Assembly: GCA_041305085.1 (NCBI GenBank)
Contig: JBFYMA010000041.1
Location: 1-6,592, forward strand
Length of the DNA stretch: 6,592 nucleotides
From: SURF-58 sp041305085
GTDB lineage: Archaea > Nanobdellota > Nanobdellia > Woesearchaeales > UBA9642
Direction of reading: 5' to 3'
The notes under the pieces were generated by a model. That model saw only the letters and a program-made list of their open reading frames with translations, searched no databases and was not told the DNA's origin. Positions 6,075 through 6,592 of the stretch are shown here, in pieces (position 1 is the stretch's first letter; every line of letters starts with the position of its first letter). The translations under genes were made by a program, and so were the position numbers.

Positions 6075-6083
6075 TTTTAAATG
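6075..6083 (-). promoter_or_regulatory. TATA-like box for uL16
   Basis: TTTAAAAAG on the minus strand is centred about 27 bp before the ATG at 6051, predicting a leaderless start. A second minus-strand candidate, ATAAATAA (6113-6106), forms the outer arm of the neighbouring palindrome and would give a leader of about 30 nt. Confidence 0.45.
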
Positions 6084-6105
6084 TTTTTGTTGTGCTGAAT
6101 GAATG

Positions 6106-6190
6106 TTATTTATCATAATGGCTTAAACCAGCCTTCGGCTGGCGAAACCCTGCCAAAAGGCAGGCAAAAACCATTATGATTTATAAATAA
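6106..6190. repeat. Cruciform-like palindrome enclosing two hairpins
   Basis: The outer arms are TTATTTAT-CATAATGG (6106-6121) and CCATTATG-(ATTT)-ATAAATAA (6171-6190). They give 8 bp, a 4-base bulge, then 8 more bp. Inside are two perfect hairpins: CCAGCC-TTC-GGCTGG (6128-6142) and CCTGCC-AAAA-GGCAGG (6149-6164). The element fills the gap between the uL16 promoter and tRNA-Gln. Its outermost arms are ATAAATAA on each strand reading outward, so they double as TATA-like sequences for the flanking genes. No protein is encoded. It could be a structured RNA, a small palindromic mobile repeat, or a bidirectional promoter element. Confidence 0.75.
6180..6189 (+). promoter_or_regulatory. TATA-like box for tRNA-Gln
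   Basis: TTTATAAATA is a good archaeal TATA match centred about 40 bp before the tRNA. It would start the transcript near 6211, leaving a short leader removed by RNase P. It overlaps the right outer arm of the palindrome. Confidence 0.5.
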
Positions 6191-6224
6191 GAAGGTTCTC
6201 CAGACAAAAAATAGTGTTTGTTGC

Positions 6225-6326
6225 AGCCCTGTAGTGTAGTGGCCAAACTTTTTCCTTTTTTGGGAAAAAGGCCAATCATGTCGGACTCTGGATCCGGCGA
6301 CCCCGGTTCGAATCCGGGCAGGGCTA
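6225..6326 (+). tRNA. tRNA-Gln (anticodon CTG) with a 29-nt insertion in the D-loop
   Basis: Acceptor stem AGCCCTG (6225-6231) pairs with CAGGGCT (6319-6325), discriminator A6326, no CCA encoded. Anticodon stem 6281-6285/6293-6297 closes loop CTCTGGA with anticodon CTG at 6288-6290. T stem 6302-6306/6314-6318 closes loop TTCGAAT. D stem GTG (6234-6236) pairs with CAT (6277-6279). The D-loop holds two copies of GGCCAA (6241-6246 and 6270-6275), 29 nt apart. Deleting one copy plus the DNA between them leaves TAGTGGCCAATCATG, the D-arm sequence I expect for archaeal tRNA-Gln. The insert folds as TTTTTCC/GGAAAAA with the GGCC copies also complementary to each other, so it is most likely a tRNA intron. 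Because of the repeat, the cut point cannot be placed within six bases. Confidence 0.92.
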
Positions 6327-6331
6327 TTTTT
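6327..6331 (+). terminator. Short T-run after tRNA-Gln
   Basis: Five T directly follow the discriminator base. This is weaker than the T8 after tRNA-Arg, so transcription could continue into the structured region beyond. Confidence 0.35.
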
Positions 6332-6457
6332 ATTGAAAATTGTGCAGGGTTGAATATCACAGAGTGATGCCAGTAATCTTTGATTGCTCTGCACCCCGCA
6401 TGCTGAAAAGCAGAGCTTTTGGCATCCCTTTCAGGACTTTAGTGCGCAATTTTCAAT
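6332..6457. repeat. Large stem-loop with an internal three-way junction
   Basis: ATTGAAAATTGTGCA (6332-6346) pairs with TGCGCAATTTTCAAT (6443-6457): 15 bp with one G-T pair. Within it, GATGCC (6366-6371) pairs with GGCATC (6421-6426). Packed directly against that stem are hairpin AGTAATC-TTT-GATTGCT (6372-6388) on one side and AAAAGC-AGA-GCTTTT (6406-6420) on the other. The unpaired connector 6389-6405 contains CACCCC. No open frame of useful length covers it. The orderly nesting suggests a folded RNA or a palindromic element rather than random A/T-rich DNA. Confidence 0.65.
6353..6397 (+). repeat. Diverged direct repeat, copy 1
   Basis: AATATCACAGAGTG (6353-6366) is identical to 6541-6554, and TTGCTCTGCACCCC (6384-6397) matches 6567-6580 at 13 of 14 positions. 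Between these conserved blocks lies a hairpin whose sequence differs from that of the second copy while still pairing. Copies start 188 bp apart. Confidence 0.7.
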
Positions 6458-6537
6458 TCTAAGAAATGCTAAAGCATTTCTTGAACCGGAAATCTTTGAT
6501 TTCCTTGTTCCAAAAATGCGCCTTCCATTAGCGAAGG
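6444..6537. repeat. Second structured unit: closing stem with two hairpins plus a trailing hairpin
   Basis: GCGCAATTTT (6444-6453) can pair with AAAAATGCGC (6512-6521), with one mismatch. This encloses hairpin AAGAAATGC-TAAA-GCATTTCTT (6461-6482, 9 bp) and hairpin GGAAATC-TTT-GATTTCC (6488-6504), the latter extended by GAAC/GTTC (6483-6486/6507-6510). A further hairpin CCTTC-CATTAGC-GAAGG follows at 6521-6537. The closing stem uses the same left strand as the upstream stem-loop, so both cannot form together. No gene is visible. Confidence 0.65.
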
Positions 6538-6540
6538 ATT

Positions 6541-6580
6541 AATATCACAGAGTGCAGCAACATCTGTTGCTCTGTACCCC
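6541..6580 (+). repeat. Diverged direct repeat, copy 2
   Basis: It carries the same flanks as copy 1: AATATCACAGAGTG at 6541-6554 and TTGCTCTGTACCCC at 6567-6580. Its own hairpin is AGCAAC-ATCT-GTTGCT (6556-6571). It is followed at the window edge by AACC-TTTA-GGTT (6581-6592), so the structured stretch probably continues past the window. Confidence 0.7.
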
Positions 6581-6592
6581 AACCTTTAGGTT

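Noticed and set aside
6113..6394. Minus-strand open frame of 93 codons
   Set aside because: It is antisense to tRNA-Gln and the palindrome; residues such as SPARIRTGVAGS are the reverse complement of the T arm, a common false gene call.
6332..6592. CRISPR array or integron attC array
   Set aside because: Repeats are only two, 188 bp apart and diverged, with no regular spacers, no cas or integrase genes and no recognisable attC core sites.

Overview
This window looks like a stretch of chromosome from an archaeon, most probably a small-genome DPANN-type lineage (Woesearchaeota or Pacearchaeota would fit; this placement is inference). The archaeal assignment rests on archaeal/eukaryotic-type ribosomal proteins (eS6 and uL16/L10e), an archaeal NOG1-family GTPase, TATA-like boxes about 25 bp upstream of several genes, T-run terminators, tRNA genes without encoded CCA, and insertions inside two tRNA genes that look like archaeal tRNA introns. 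Nothing indicates a plasmid, phage or transposase.

Layout. Bases 1-131 hold the last 42 codons of an unrecognised plus-strand gene. A tRNA-Arg(TCG) gene follows (229-322), then a plus-strand gene (390-1331) for a membrane-anchored surface protein with three matching six-cysteine repeats. It converges on a minus-strand block. Read in its own direction, that block starts with ribosomal protein eS6 (4324-3776) and continues with arginyl-tRNA synthetase argS (3694-2009), whose stop overlaps the GTG start of a 220-residue protein (2012-1350) containing only the first RecA domain of a Hel308/Ski2-type helicase. eS6 is divergent from a plus-strand NOG1-family GTPase (4538-5509), with hairpins and TATA-like boxes between them. 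NOG1 converges with ribosomal protein uL16/L10e (6051-5533). Beyond uL16 lie a cruciform-like palindrome (6106-6190), a tRNA-Gln(CTG) gene (6225-6326), and about 260 bp with no gene but full of hairpins and a diverged direct repeat (6332-6592).

Functionally this is mostly a translation neighbourhood: two ribosomal proteins, a GTPase family linked to large-subunit assembly, ArgRS, and tRNAs for Arg and Gln. The unusual items are: two tRNAs interrupted in the D-loop rather than at the common anticodon-loop site; a helicase reading frame that ends exactly at the RecA1/RecA2 linker; the three-repeat cysteine-rich surface protein; a long charged tail on eS6; and the structured non-coding DNA at the right end, where one arm can pair with either of two partners. 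No complete new defence or mobile system is visible; the strongest undescribed candidate is the structured region around tRNA-Gln.
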